A DNA stretch of 64,000 nucleotides from Flavihumibacter soli (GCF_010692725.1 NZ_JAAFZB010000087.1:1-64000); one strand, 5' to 3'; positions 18,680-27,161 are shown, counted from the stretch's first letter. Notes: generated from the sequence alone by a model not told the origin. Program-made: numbers and translations.

Positions 18680-19201
18680 ATGATCCGACAGGAGATTGAG
18701 AAACTCGAATATTTGTCTGCAACCATGCCCGGCCTGCTGCGTCAGATCGATGAGCAATCTTTTTCCTATAAACCAGCGGAGAATATCCAGAGTAAGAAAG
18801 AGATAATCGGGCATTTAATAGACTGCGCAACGAATAATCATCAGAGCCTTGCGAGCTGTCAGCATCATCATGGTTTACCGATCTTCTATGACCTGCATAA
18901 CTGGAATAAGTTCGGTTACTACCGGCACTGCAGCCAGCCGCAGATCATTGCCTTATGGGAAAGGTCAAACCTGCAGCTGCTGGAGATAATAAGATCATTG
19001 CAGGAGGTGGATCTGAAAAGGAAATATCTTGTCGGAGCGAAATCATTGACCGTAAGATCCCTCATTCGAAAGTATATTAAAGATCTCGAAGCGCAGTTAG
19101 CAGATGTTCTGGCCAGCGGATTAGCGACTGAACCGGGGATTTTAACAAGCCCCTTAAATCTGGTCAGGAAGAGCGAGATGATGATGGCTGTAAAAGCCTG
19201 A
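18680..19201 (+). CDS. DinB superfamily protein
   Basis: A 173-residue four-helix protein of the DinB/YfiT type. KKEIIGHLIDCATNNHQ in helix 2 carries the first conserved His, and HNWNKFGYY is typical of the family. The usual C-terminal HxxHHxxQ metal-binding motif is replaced by KYIKDLEAQ, so two metal ligands are missing and the protein may be non-catalytic or bind metal differently. It starts 37 bases after the Gfo/Idh gene and may be co-transcribed. Function unknown; members are thiol-dependent transferases in other species. Confidence 0.72.
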   Translation: MIRQEIEKLEYLSATMPGLLRQIDEQSFSYKPAENIQSKKEIIGHLIDCATNNHQSLASCQHHHGLPIFYDLHNWNKFGYYRHCSQPQIIALWERSNLQLLEIIRSLQEVDLKRKYLVGAKSLTVRSLIRKYIKDLEAQLADVLASGLATEPGILTSPLNLVRKSEMMMAVKA

Positions 19202-19271
19202 TTTTATGGACATAACGTAACAATACCTGTTCTGCGACGTATGCATGATATAAATACTTAATAAACTTGAA

Positions 19272-19472
19272 ATGAACCTGCATTTTAATATGCCCGACAG
19301 GCATTGGGTAGTAGCCTATAATGAATTAACCGATGAGTGCCGGTTTATGTCTTTAACTGAAGAATGGTTGCCATTTAAATATGAAGACTCCATGGACATT
19401 CAGCCGCACTGGACCGGGATCGGTTTCTATGAGACGCTTTATGAGGCGTATGAAGCGATTATTACTGAGTAA
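19272..19472 (+). CDS. Small acidic protein of unknown function
   Basis: A 66-residue protein, rich in Trp, Tyr and Glu (HWVVAYNEL, WLPFKYED), with no signal peptide, membrane segment or Cys. I do not recognise a family. The frame is plausible because its composition is protein-like and it lies in a 310-base space between two clear genes. It is upstream of, and convergent with, the CheY-like gene. Confidence 0.55.
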   Translation: MNLHFNMPDRHWVVAYNELTDECRFMSLTEEWLPFKYEDSMDIQPHWTGIGFYETLYEAYEAIITE

Positions 19473-19508
19473 GGTACTGAGCTCTGAATAACTATTACTG
19501 CGTCATCA

Positions 19509-19871
19509 TCAGGCGGCCGCCAGCTGCTCTTTAACCACTTCCAGCAAAGCCGTAATGTCAAAAGGTTTTGTCACTACTTCATCGGCACAGACCTGCTTTA
19601 CAGCCGCGATTTTTGAATAGGTTGATAAGACGATCACCGGGATATGCCGGGTCGTCTCCGCGGCCTTTATGGCCCTGCATAACGCTGTTCCTTGTTCGCT
19701 GGGCTGGATAATATCAAGTAGGATGGCATCAGGCATGCTCATTTCGATTATATCGATGGCACCTTTTTCTGTATAACATAAGATCGTCTCATAACCTTCC
19801 TCACTAAGGATGTGAAATATGATCTCGCAAATATCCCTGTCGTTCTCGACCACTACTATCTTTTTTTTCAT
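19509..19871 (-). CDS. Single-domain response regulator (CheY-like)
   Basis: A 120-residue receiver domain with no output domain. The acidic pocket (Glu9, Asp11), the phosphorylation site Asp53 (ILLDIIQP), Ser83 and Lys102 (VTKPFD) are all in place, so it should accept phosphate from a histidine kinase. No kinase gene is adjacent. The ATG at 19871 is preferred to a start 60 bases upstream because the domain begins directly with KKKIVVVEND. Confidence 0.9.
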   Translation of the reverse strand: MKKKIVVVENDRDICEIIFHILSEEGYETILCYTEKGAIDIIEMSMPDAILLDIIQPSEQGTALCRAIKAAETTRHIPVIVLSTYSKIAAVKQVCADEVVTKPFDITALLEVVKEQLAAA

Positions 19872-20013
19872 GGTAGTCAAAGATACAGAAACAAAAGGGC
19901 TAATGACTGTAACGGTTTTAGGAGTCTCCACTAGCTCAGGCTTTTAGCGGTTGATGCGCTTTTGCGTTACAATTTTAATAGATAGATTGATTGTTCATTT
20001 ATATCTTGTAAAA

Positions 20014-20459
20014 ATGGTCACAGAATCCTTAAAAGAGATATTCAGCAGAGATCTTCAAAAACTGAAAAAAGAGATTGAATTGTATCGTAGTGAAGAAGTA
20101 ATCTGGCTTGTCGACGCGGGGATCAGTAATTCCGGCGGAAACCTTTGCTTACATCTAATCGGCAATCTGAATGCCTATATTGGGGTTGGTCTTGCCGGAA
20201 CAGGTTATGTCCGGAAACGCGATCTCGAGTTTTCTCTGAAAATATCCCGCGAACGGAATTGCTTAAAAGTCTGGAGGAAACTATTCAGATCGTTGAAAAG
20301 GGACTGGATAAACTAACGGATGAACAAATCATGAATGATTTCCCGATTGTGATCTGGGAGAAACCGAGCAGTATGGGATTTACGCTGATTCATCTCGCTA
20401 CCCACCTGAATTAGCATCTCGGTCAGATCAATTATCACCGGCGTTTACTGGATAAATAA
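20014..20459 (+). pseudogene. DinB-superfamily (DUF1572-like) gene, frameshifted with in-frame stop
   Basis: The frame from the ATG at 20014 reads a typical DUF1572 protein (GNLCLHLIGNLNAYIG, LEFSL) until about 20238, then continues in another frame (IPRTELLK ... FTLIHLATHLN). One A missing from the AAAA run at 20239-20242 would restore the frame. A TAG at 20412 then interrupts THLN-HLGQINYHRRLLDK, where family members usually have Tyr, and the natural stop follows at 20457. Two lesions in about 450 bases suggest a real pseudogene rather than one sequencing error. The C-terminal metal motif (HLxxH...HLGQINYH) is still recognisable. Confidence 0.82.
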
Positions 20460-20538
20460 TAAGCCAGCTATTCTACACAGATGCTAAGAATAGGGGTTTC
20501 AGCGTAACCGAACCGGAACTTTCGTTGTCTAAGGCTTT

Positions 20539-21582
20539 ATGAAAGGAAAGCTCATATTAGCATTTGCCCTGTTGTTGTCGGTGATGTTTAATTCCTCTTC
20601 CCAGGTAAATGGGAAACTTCCGGACGATCAAACAATCAGAAAATGGATGGCCGAGTATAAAACGCCAAGCGTCGCGATAGGAACCATCGAGGATGGCAGG
20701 GTTAAAGATCTGAAGATTGTATCAGATAAATCGGGTACCCAGCCCTTAAACACGGTCTTTAACGTAGCCTCCCTGACAAAACCTGTGACTGCCCTTACCG
20801 TTTTAAGACTGGTTACGCTCGGCAGCTGGGACCTGGATGAACCCCTTTATCATTACTGGACAGATCCGGATGTAAAGAATGATCCAAGGCATAAACTGCT
20901 CACGAGCCGCAATATTCTAAGTCAGAAGAGTGGTTTTCCCAACTGGAGATGGATGGATGAGTCGAAAGTGCTGAAATTTCAGTTCAGTCCCGGGGAAAGG
21001 TTCGGTTATTCCGGGGAGGGATATGAATATCTGCGGCATGCGCTGGAGACAAAGTTTAAGATGTCACTGGACCGCTTAGCAGACTCTGTGTTATTTCGGC
21101 CTTATAATCTGAAGGAAACTAAATTCTTCTGGGATCAAACGATCAGGCCCGAAAGGTTTGCCGTGGGCCACGACACCACCGGGAAGCCTTACGAGATTTA
21201 TAAAAACCGGGAAGCAAATGCGGCCAACTGGCTGATGACCACTATTGAAGACTATACCCGCTTTGCCGCAGAGGTGATCAATGGAGGACAGCTTTCACCC
21301 GGTGTATTCGAACAGATGGTAAGTCCGCAAACAACCCTTAATCAAAATAAACAAGTGTATTGGGGACTCGGATGGGCAGTTATTAAAGGCCTGAAAAACG
21401 AAGAATATGCATTGATGCATGGCGGGGGTGGGCAGGGTGTTGCCTGTAACGTTGTACTTTTACCCGGATCTAAACGAGGCTTGGTTGTGTTAACGAATGG
21501 TGATAGGGGTAGCGAGATCTGTAATAAAATCTTGATGGAATACTTGGGTTGTGGAGAAGAGATACTTTCGAGGGTGAGGTGA
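20539..21582 (+). CDS. Secreted serine hydrolase, beta-lactamase (class C-like) family
   Basis: A 347-residue protein of the serine beta-lactamase/penicillin-binding-protein-like superfamily with a signal peptide (hydrophobic 4-16, cleavage near NSSSQ). The SxxK motif is Ser78-Leu-Thr-Lys81, the second motif is YSG in FGYSGEGYEYL, and the third is HGG in MHGGGGQG instead of KTG. These variants are usual for esterase or peptidase members rather than true beta-lactamases. The substrate is unknown. It is 80 bases after the DinB-like pseudogene and starts at the ATG nearest the signal peptide. Confidence 0.87.
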   Translation: MKGKLILAFALLLSVMFNSSSQVNGKLPDDQTIRKWMAEYKTPSVAIGTIEDGRVKDLKIVSDKSGTQPLNTVFNVASLTKPVTALTVLRLVTLGSWDLDEPLYHYWTDPDVKNDPRHKLLTSRNILSQKSGFPNWRWMDESKVLKFQFSPGERFGYSGEGYEYLRHALETKFKMSLDRLADSVLFRPYNLKETKFFWDQTIRPERFAVGHDTTGKPYEIYKNREANAANWLMTTIEDYTRFAAEVINGGQLSPGVFEQMVSPQTTLNQNKQVYWGLGWAVIKGLKNEEYALMHGGGGQGVACNVVLLPGSKRGLVVLTNGDRGSEICNKILMEYLGCGEEILSRVR

Positions 21583-22075
21583 GTAGTTAGTATTTAGTAG
21601 GTAGTAATTAGTACTTCTTGCAATTCAAAATTTACTCAGGAATTCCTGAGGGGAATGCCTTTTTGATCGACAGTAAAACCAGCCATTACCAGCGCAAAAA
21701 GGGGCAAGTTACCCTTTAAGTCCTACCATACACTCAGGCATTCTTGAAGCTTCTTTTAAAGTTAAAAAGCCCTGAGCAGTGCCCTAACCGGATATCCCAT
21801 CGGGATATCGCCTGCAACAAGCAAATATCGAATTGCAGAGTTTAATAGGCACCATAAAATCTGCTATTATTGCCAACCAAATAGTACATGTCCAAAATCT
21901 AATTTTTTAATATGTTTTATAGAATTGAGAACTCAACGGACAGTAAATAACAGGTAATTGTAGTTCTCAGGCAGAACGCCCGGTCGAATTTATAAGTTCG
22001 GATAACCCTGATTCATATCATAATTATTTTTTAAAAAGAGCTCCGGATAAAGTTATAACAGCAACCCCGATATTA
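21583..22075. other. Non-coding stretch with short palindromes
   Basis: It starts with a TAGTTAGTATTTAGTAGG-like low-complexity stretch, then holds a perfect 16-bp palindrome CTCAGGAATTCCTGAG (21635-21650) and a hairpin with arms GATATCCC and GGGATATC (21791-21809). From 21947 a reading frame is open into the next gene without an ATG, GTG or TTG, which suggests that the following gene has lost its 5' end. No promoter or transposase is visible. The stretch looks like an old insertion or deletion scar. Confidence 0.4.
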
Positions 22076-22504
22076 GTGGAGCGAGCGATACTTACAGATC
22101 TTATTGGTGGCTCGGCTATGGGAAATAGCATTCAGAAAATGATCAGTAATCAATTGAAAGAAATTCTACAGGCCGAAACCAATGATGGGCTCCAGTTTTT
22201 CAAAATGTCTGTTTTGTATAAAAACATAGAACTTGACAATTATTGGTTAGCTAACCCCTTTAAATTTGACTATGAGTATGTTGACTATGAAAAATCCCAT
22301 ATAGAATTAGCCGCAGTGGGGAACCAAAAAATTCGTGATATCCAAGTCAGCAACAGTGCTGAGTTTGAAGAAATTAATCTAAAAATAAAACCTCCGGAGA
22401 GATTGTATTTTTCAAAAATTGTCTTTAAGCCGAGTATCAGTAAAAGGCTGTTGTTGATAAGAGGGGTCACAGGTGGAGTAGGATTTATGTTTCGGGTTCT
22501 TTAA
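22076..22504 (+). CDS. Imm11/Imm43-like protein, probably 5'-truncated
   Basis: A 142-residue frame with GTG start. It reads like small Bacteroidota immunity proteins of polymorphic toxin systems: DGLQFFKMSV, then LDNYWLANPFKFDYEYVDYEKS, then a C-terminal SKRLLLIRGVTGGVGF block. This is my recognition of a pattern, not a verified match. The open frame continues upstream to 21947 with protein-like content (RPVEFISSDNPDSYHNYF) but has no start codon there, so the gene may be a fragment. AT-rich relative to neighbours, and followed by other small orphan genes, which fits a leftover immunity cluster. Confidence 0.5.
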   Translation: MERAILTDLIGGSAMGNSIQKMISNQLKEILQAETNDGLQFFKMSVLYKNIELDNYWLANPFKFDYEYVDYEKSHIELAAVGNQKIRDIQVSNSAEFEEINLKIKPPERLYFSKIVFKPSISKRLLLIRGVTGGVGFMFRVL

Positions 22505-22647
22505 TGAATGAAATTGAAGATGCGGGTTGTATGGGGATAAACTTTATCCCTGAGGGCAATTAGTTCAGAACCTTGGTTTATCGTTCAAATATTGGGACAT
22601 TTAAGGGGCTTAACAACGACCTTACCCTTAAAATAACAAGCATCGGG

Positions 22648-23088
22648 ATGAATGAAACACTGCTAAACAAGCTATCTGAAGTCGAAGAGCTTGAATGTAT
22701 CTTAAAGCTACACGATCAGGCAAAAAAGTATTTAAGGAGTTTTGATTGGTGCGTTGAGATAAAGAAGAGCTGGTATGACCACGAGTATGGGATCTTTGAA
22801 AAAGTTGGTGTCTTTCTGTTCGAAATACAACCAATAGATGAAGGCGTAGATGATTTCATTTGGGTCATCGTTGGAGACCTTCCGTCGGTTTATCTTGACA
22901 AAAGTATAACGACTGCCCGGAGAGCATTAGAGACTTATTGTGAGCTGATGGAGGATTGGGTGGAAAATGTAGTTGAAGGAAGATCCGTATTAGAAAGTTA
23001 TCCTGTGCCGGTAGATCCGAATATTGAGAATGCTGAGCTGCTAAGCAGCAGAATTAGATTCATACGACGAGAGCTATTACTGACATAG
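22648..23088 (+). CDS. Small acidic cytoplasmic protein, immunity-like
   Basis: A 146-residue protein without signal peptide or membrane segments. Features are FDWCVEIKKSWYD, IWVIVGDLPSVYLD, YCELMEDWVENV and a C-terminal SRIRFIRREL. Small acidic orphan proteins of this shape are common among immunity genes of contact-dependent toxins, but I cannot name the family. The ATG at 22648 is preferred; an earlier TTG at 22573 would add an unconvincing N-terminus. It stands in the AT-rich patch between two other orphan genes. Confidence 0.6.
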   Translation: MNETLLNKLSEVEELECILKLHDQAKKYLRSFDWCVEIKKSWYDHEYGIFEKVGVFLFEIQPIDEGVDDFIWVIVGDLPSVYLDKSITTARRALETYCELMEDWVENVVEGRSVLESYPVPVDPNIENAELLSSRIRFIRRELLLT

Positions 23089-23143
23089 CCCGCATAAGAA
23101 CCGTCTCCCAGGTAATTTTCGACATCAAGGTTTTAAGTTAGAT

Positions 23144-23683
23144 ATGGAAAAAAATAATGAAGATATCCCCACATCCGTAATCAAAGGGAGCGGATTTGTG
23201 AACGTAAACTGGGGAGAAGAAAAGAATGGCAGCGTTATGCTTGTTAAACCTGATTGCGTTCTTTTAGGCGTTAACAACTTGCCCTGCATACTTTATGCAA
23301 CTCCAGGTACTAACTTTCAGCAATATCAAATTGGTGATGAGATTTATAAAATAAGGAAGCTTGTTCTAAGGTCATCTTTTAAATCAAAATCCTATTCTAA
23401 AGATCTGAATATTGAGATTCCTGAATGGATAACTGATTTTCGGGAACTTGAAAAGATCTACCTCGACAATCTTGTGATAGATAACTTAAATCTCATCAAA
23501 AACTTGCCGCTTACACATTTAGGTTTTCGTAATGTGCGGCTGGCCAATGAGGGGGAAATTGTCAATTTAGTTAACCAGATGGACAGATTGAAAGAGATAT
23601 CATTTGACCTTTCGTTCCACCATATCATTCCATTTTTAAATCAGGATATTGAATTCGTCTTTCTGGAGACAGCTGGGTATTAA
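23144..23683 (+). CDS. Orphan protein with leucine-rich-repeat-like C-terminus
   Basis: A 179-residue protein with no signal peptide. The N-terminal half is unrecognised. From about residue 95, IPEWITDFRELEKIYLDN and LNLIKNLPLTHLGFRN read like two leucine-rich repeats. It starts 55 bases after the previous orphan gene and is transcribed in the same direction. Function unknown; grouping with the immunity-like genes is inferred from position and composition. Confidence 0.55.
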   Translation: MEKNNEDIPTSVIKGSGFVNVNWGEEKNGSVMLVKPDCVLLGVNNLPCILYATPGTNFQQYQIGDEIYKIRKLVLRSSFKSKSYSKDLNIEIPEWITDFRELEKIYLDNLVIDNLNLIKNLPLTHLGFRNVRLANEGEIVNLVNQMDRLKEISFDLSFHHIIPFLNQDIEFVFLETAGY

Positions 23684-23742
23684 GTTCTGCCATGAACGCT
23701 AGTAACTATTATATCTTTATTAGTACAATTAACCGGTAAACC

Positions 23743-24252
23743 GTGCTTAAAATCTTGAAGATCCTGATGCTTTTAGTGTCTCTTGTTCAGATGGCTGCTG
23801 TTGTCGTGGCGCAGGATGTTCCAGGCAAAGAGATAATGACGGACTCGCACTTGAGAAATCTGGTTTTGGCTAGAAATATAAGGGACAGTGTTTTTGTTTT
23901 CGACTTCTCGGAACCGGGATTCCACAACGAAACACAACTGAGATATCTGGGAACGCTTGAGTCAACGGGTGGCCGGATCTTTAGGGTACTTTCCTCCTCT
24001 TGGATATGGGGACAATCTCGAAGAGCAACAAATCGGGTTTTGATTTACAGCGAAGACAACCAATATTTGGGAGAATACCATGTTGCAATTAAAGATGAAT
24101 TACCGAAAGGCATAGAAAATAATGAGCTGCTGTTCATAGTGCCAGGTGACGACCAAATAAATTCGATGGAAACCCGAATAAGTTTTGCAAATGGCGTACC
24201 TAAGCAAATTTCTATTGAAGGTGGAGGTACTTATCGTTTTGAAACCGACTAA
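23743..24252 (+). CDS. Secreted protein of unknown function
   Basis: A 169-residue protein with a clear signal peptide (LKILKILMLLVSL, cleavage near VVAQD, residue 24). The GTG start is preferred over the ATG at 23767 because it supplies the positively charged N-region. The mature part is rich in beta-strand-like stretches (RIFRVLSSSWIW, TRISFANGVPKQISIEGGG) and has no Cys. I do not recognise the family. The next small frame begins one base after its stop. Confidence 0.5.
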   Translation: MLKILKILMLLVSLVQMAAVVVAQDVPGKEIMTDSHLRNLVLARNIRDSVFVFDFSEPGFHNETQLRYLGTLESTGGRIFRVLSSSWIWGQSRRATNRVLIYSEDNQYLGEYHVAIKDELPKGIENNELLFIVPGDDQINSMETRISFANGVPKQISIEGGGTYRFETD

Positions 24253-24253
24253 T

Positions 24254-24343
24254 ATGATATACCAAAGATGGGGGACTGTAATCCCTATTTGCATTCTAGT
24301 TCTCGTATTTAGTTCATGCACAAATGATTCGAAGTCGGGCTGA
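24254..24343 (+). CDS. Very short lipoprotein frame (possible truncated gene)
   Basis: A 29-codon frame starting one base after the previous stop. It encodes a complete lipoprotein signal: basic residue, hydrophobic core ICILVLVF and lipobox SSC at residues 20-22, then CTNDSKSG and a stop. It is either a small lipopeptide or the front end of a lipoprotein gene whose body has been lost. The tight spacing suggests translational coupling to the upstream secreted protein. Confidence 0.35.
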   Translation: MIYQRWGTVIPICILVLVFSSCTNDSKSG

Positions 24344-24396
24344 ACTAACAGAGATACTGCAATCCAGCGAAAATCCTTAGACAATAACACAATTTT

Positions 24397-25182
24397 ATGA
24401 CGACAGCTCTCCGAAGTACAGCAATACTCATTTTAACAATTTTACCGTTCACAAATGCCTATGCTCAGGACACGACAACAACTAATTTTTTCGACCAGAT
24501 TAAAGCCTATGATCTCTCCACAATTTTGACGGCAGACAGTATTTTAACTGAGGACAGAGAAGGCGACAAAGAAAAAATTAAAAGAAGTGAAATATTAGGC
24601 TTTATAGGTGACGACTATCAAAGATTTTTTATTCATCTAGTTTCGGTTATCCAAAATCCGGTAAACCCGTACGAATATTTAGTTTACGGTAAGACTAGAG
24701 TGAAAGAAACAATTTCTACATTTCAAGGAACAATAACAGTTAGGAAAGCAGGGATTTATAAGAGTGGAGACATTCCGACCTATAAACAAGGGTTTGTGAC
24801 TTGTGATGTTATTTTATATGAAGACAAAAAGCATCCTTCAACTGGTTTCATAAAGGGGAAATTGAAAACCGCATTAATAATTGACAACAAGGGGCGCTTT
24901 AGATATGATGCCTTAATGTTGATTGCAGATGGTTTTTCAAATAATCAGTTTGTTGGTAGCTGGACAAGCTATAAAACGAACCTTTCAAAAAAATGTAATT
25001 GGGGCGACTTTAGAATTCCGGGTTGTGGCGACCTTGACATTGGAGCAGGTGAATTTAGTGTTGACGACAAATATGTAAAAAGCGGCTGGAGTAATTACCG
25101 ACAAGCATATAGTCATGAAGACACCAATAGTATGGCTTCAAAACAAGCAAGGCAAAAGGAGGACGAGCAATGGTGGAAATAA
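24397..25182 (+). CDS. Secreted protein of unknown function
   Basis: A 261-residue protein with a signal peptide ending near TNAYAQ (residue 24). The mature protein has a beta-rich middle (FVTCDVILYE, KTALIIDNKGRFRYDALMLIADG) and a C-terminal block RIPGCGDLDIGAGEFSVDDKY with two Cys. Similar C-terminal blocks occur in uncharacterised Bacteroidota proteins, but I cannot give a function. It lies at the right end of the orphan-gene patch and is convergent with the next gene. Confidence 0.55.
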   Translation: MTTALRSTAILILTILPFTNAYAQDTTTTNFFDQIKAYDLSTILTADSILTEDREGDKEKIKRSEILGFIGDDYQRFFIHLVSVIQNPVNPYEYLVYGKTRVKETISTFQGTITVRKAGIYKSGDIPTYKQGFVTCDVILYEDKKHPSTGFIKGKLKTALIIDNKGRFRYDALMLIADGFSNNQFVGSWTSYKTNLSKKCNWGDFRIPGCGDLDIGAGEFSVDDKYVKSGWSNYRQAYSHEDTNSMASKQARQKEDEQWWK

Positions 25183-25259
25183 AAGCGGGTGCTAGATGCA
25201 GTTTTTTATATCCGTTAGAGGATTATGAGTACAAAGTAAGCGATAACATAAAATCATCA

Positions 25260-25601
25260 TTACTCTTTTAGTTTAAGAGCCCTTAAGACCTCCTGAAGTT
25301 TTTCTTCCTTCAGGGATAATAATATCACCCCATTCTTTCCCTTTTCTCCATATTTAGCTATTTCGACAGAGTCTTTTAAGATCTTTAATGATGCAATCCA
25401 ATCTGGTTTAATCTCATTTATTGCACCGTTAGGTATTGGGATTTCTCTTTCCGAAGTAACAATAATAAAAAGGGGTGGATTATGAGTTATATCAACACAA
25501 TACATTGCAATGCTGTCTGCCCTGGCCGACGATTGAGCTTTAACGGAGTTTAGACCTGCAATGATTACAGCAAATGCAGAAAGGATAAGTTTTATGCTCA
25601 T
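25260..25601 (-). CDS. Small secreted protein with TonB-plug-like C-terminus
   Basis: A 113-residue protein with a signal peptide (cleavage near VKAQS, residue 23). The C-terminal segment SLKILKDSVEIAKYGEKGKNGVILLSLKE, read in two parts, closely mimics the SusC plug motif VLKDASA...YG..G.NGVILI. No barrel or SusD partner is present, so it is a free-standing mini-plug. Such proteins occur elsewhere in Bacteroidota without assigned function. It is transcribed towards the previous gene and away from none. Confidence 0.6.
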   Translation of the reverse strand: MSIKLILSAFAVIIAGLNSVKAQSSARADSIAMYCVDITHNPPLFIIVTSEREIPIPNGAINEIKPDWIASLKILKDSVEIAKYGEKGKNGVILLSLKEEKLQEVLRALKLKE

Positions 25602-25655
25602 GACTAAAAGTAATCAATGCGCGGCAAAGTGGAAGATCTTTTATTGAAAGGCAGC

Positions 25656-26342
25656 TTAAATACTCACTCCAAACAAATTATCTATTTCCCGGCGTCCTTT
25701 TGAAGTAATAACCAGTTCTCTTGAAAACTGAACTTTTTTAAACCAGTTTCTTTCCAGCATCTTTATTAATAGCAGTGCACCCAGTTGACCCGCTAAGTGA
25801 GGCCGGCGCTCACTCCAGTCAAGGCATTGCCGTGTAACCGGGCGCCGGTTACCTGCCAGATCAGCTTCCTGTATACCAAAATTGGAAAGCCAGTCCCATC
25901 CATCGCTTGTCACAAGATAGCTAGTTCCAGATTTTTCAATCAGGGCTTTTTCTTCAAGGGCCTCTGTGATCTTTACCCCGACAAAGCCCGCCAAATGATC
26001 GTAGCAGGTTCTGCAGAATTTATCTCCCTTAACTAGTTCAGGCCTTTTAGTGATGCTTTTTGAGTCACTTAAAGCTAAATTAGCTAAAGACTCAATTACA
26101 TAAGCAACTTCCGGTTTTGAGAATGAAAAATACCGATGCCTGCCTTGTATTTCGACTTTAACTAATTCGCCGTCAAGCAATTTTGACAGATGGTTACTCG
26201 CAGATGTTGGCGAAATACCGGCTTCATTTGCTAATTCACTTGCTGTGTAAGCTCTTCCATCAAGTAATTTCCATAACATTCTTGCCCTGGCCGGTTCGCA
26301 TATAAGAGCTGAGATGATAACGAAGTGTTCGTTTACTTCCAT
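25656..26342 (-). CDS. ArsR-type winged-helix transcriptional regulator
   Basis: A 228-residue regulator. Residues 1-95 form an ArsR-type winged helix (YTASELANEAGISPTSASNHLSKLL, split here from QGRHRYFSF). The C-terminal domain starts with CRTCYDHLAG and is typical of a Gram-negative ArsR subgroup with a long effector region. It is divergent from an ABM-domain monooxygenase gene with a short 68-base spacer that holds a 16-bp palindrome next to its own ATG, so it probably represses both genes. The inducer is unknown. Confidence 0.82.
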   Translation of the reverse strand: MEVNEHFVIISALICEPARARMLWKLLDGRAYTASELANEAGISPTSASNHLSKLLDGELVKVEIQGRHRYFSFSKPEVAYVIESLANLALSDSKSITKRPELVKGDKFCRTCYDHLAGFVGVKITEALEEKALIEKSGTSYLVTSDGWDWLSNFGIQEADLAGNRRPVTRQCLDWSERRPHLAGQLGALLLIKMLERNWFKKVQFSRELVITSKGRREIDNLFGVSI

Positions 26343-26344
26343 TG

Positions 26345-26360
26345 TTCATTATTGAATGAA
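26345..26360. promoter_or_regulatory. Candidate ArsR operator
   Basis: TTCATT (26345-26350) and AATGAA (26355-26360) are reverse complements with four bases between. The palindrome touches the ATG of the ArsR-type gene and lies about 50 bases before the divergent ABM gene, a usual place for an operator of a self-repressing ArsR-family protein. Confidence 0.4.
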
Positions 26361-26410
26361 GTATAACCGTAATAATACCTCTTTATTTGCGGAAACAAAA
26401 CAGATAAATC

Positions 26411-26755
26411 ATGGTAGCAGTAATTTTTGAAGCTCTTCCCGCAGAGGGGAAATGGGATGAATATTTTGATATGGCATCCATGCTGAAACCCGAGTTAATG
26501 AAGATCGAGGGTTTTATTTCAATTGAAAGGTTTCAGAGCGTCTCAAACTCTCAAAAAGTCTTGTCGCTCTCTTTTTGGCAGACCGAAGAAAGTATAACTC
26601 AATGGCGTAATCTTGAGATACACAGAAATGCACAACGTGAAGGCCGAAACGCTATTTTCAGTAATTACCGGATACGAATTGCTGATGTGGTTAGAGACTA
26701 TGGGATGGACGACAGGGAACAGGCACCGGTTGACAGTAAATTTATTCACCGATAA
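26411..26755 (+). CDS. Antibiotic biosynthesis monooxygenase (ABM) domain protein
   Basis: A 114-residue ferredoxin-like protein of the ABM/heme-degrading dimeric barrel family: VAVIFEALP at the start, GFISIERFQS and SLSFWQTEESITQWRN are the characteristic blocks. Members include small oxygenases and heme oxygenase-like enzymes, but many have no known activity. It is the first gene of a two-gene unit (the next starts 10 bases on) and is divergent from an ArsR-type repressor, so it is probably an inducible detoxification gene. Confidence 0.8.
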   Translation: MVAVIFEALPAEGKWDEYFDMASMLKPELMKIEGFISIERFQSVSNSQKVLSLSFWQTEESITQWRNLEIHRNAQREGRNAIFSNYRIRIADVVRDYGMDDREQAPVDSKFIHR

Positions 26756-26765
26756 AACGAAACAT

Positions 26766-27161
26766 ATGATGAAGGATTTAGAAATTATTTTAGAAAACAA
26801 AATCGGAAGATTGGCACTATTAGGCCAAACTCTTGGGAAAAATAAGATAAGCCTGGAAGGGGGAGGTGTCTTTCAAAACGGAGATCATTCAATTGCTCAT
26901 TTTTTAGTGGATGACGCAGAAAGAGCATCTTTCGTATTGGAAGAAGCCGGGATTACAGTTGCCAGAATAAACGATGTGATCATACAAAAGCTAAGACAGG
27001 ATGTGCCGGGGCAGTTAGGTCTGTTTTGCATGAGACTAGCAGATGCGAATGTTAACATTTTAACCCAATACAGTGACCATGCTAATCGGTTGGTTATGGT
27101 GGTTGATAATTATGAAGCTGGAGCCAAAGTTTCAAAAGCCTGGATGGAAGAATGGTGGTAG
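26766..27161 (+). CDS. Small ACT-like domain protein
   Basis: A 131-residue protein, with LEIILENKIGRLALLGQTLGKNKISLEGGG followed by a second half LGLFCMRLADANVNILTQYSDH; both resemble ACT-type ligand-binding folds (segments described in parts). No enzyme or DNA-binding domain is attached. The double ATG at 26766 is the likely start, 10 bases after the ABM gene, so translation is probably coupled. It may sense an amino acid or small ligand, but nothing in the sequence names it. Confidence 0.65.
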   Translation: MMKDLEIILENKIGRLALLGQTLGKNKISLEGGGVFQNGDHSIAHFLVDDAERASFVLEEAGITVARINDVIIQKLRQDVPGQLGLFCMRLADANVNILTQYSDHANRLVMVVDNYEAGAKVSKAWMEEWW

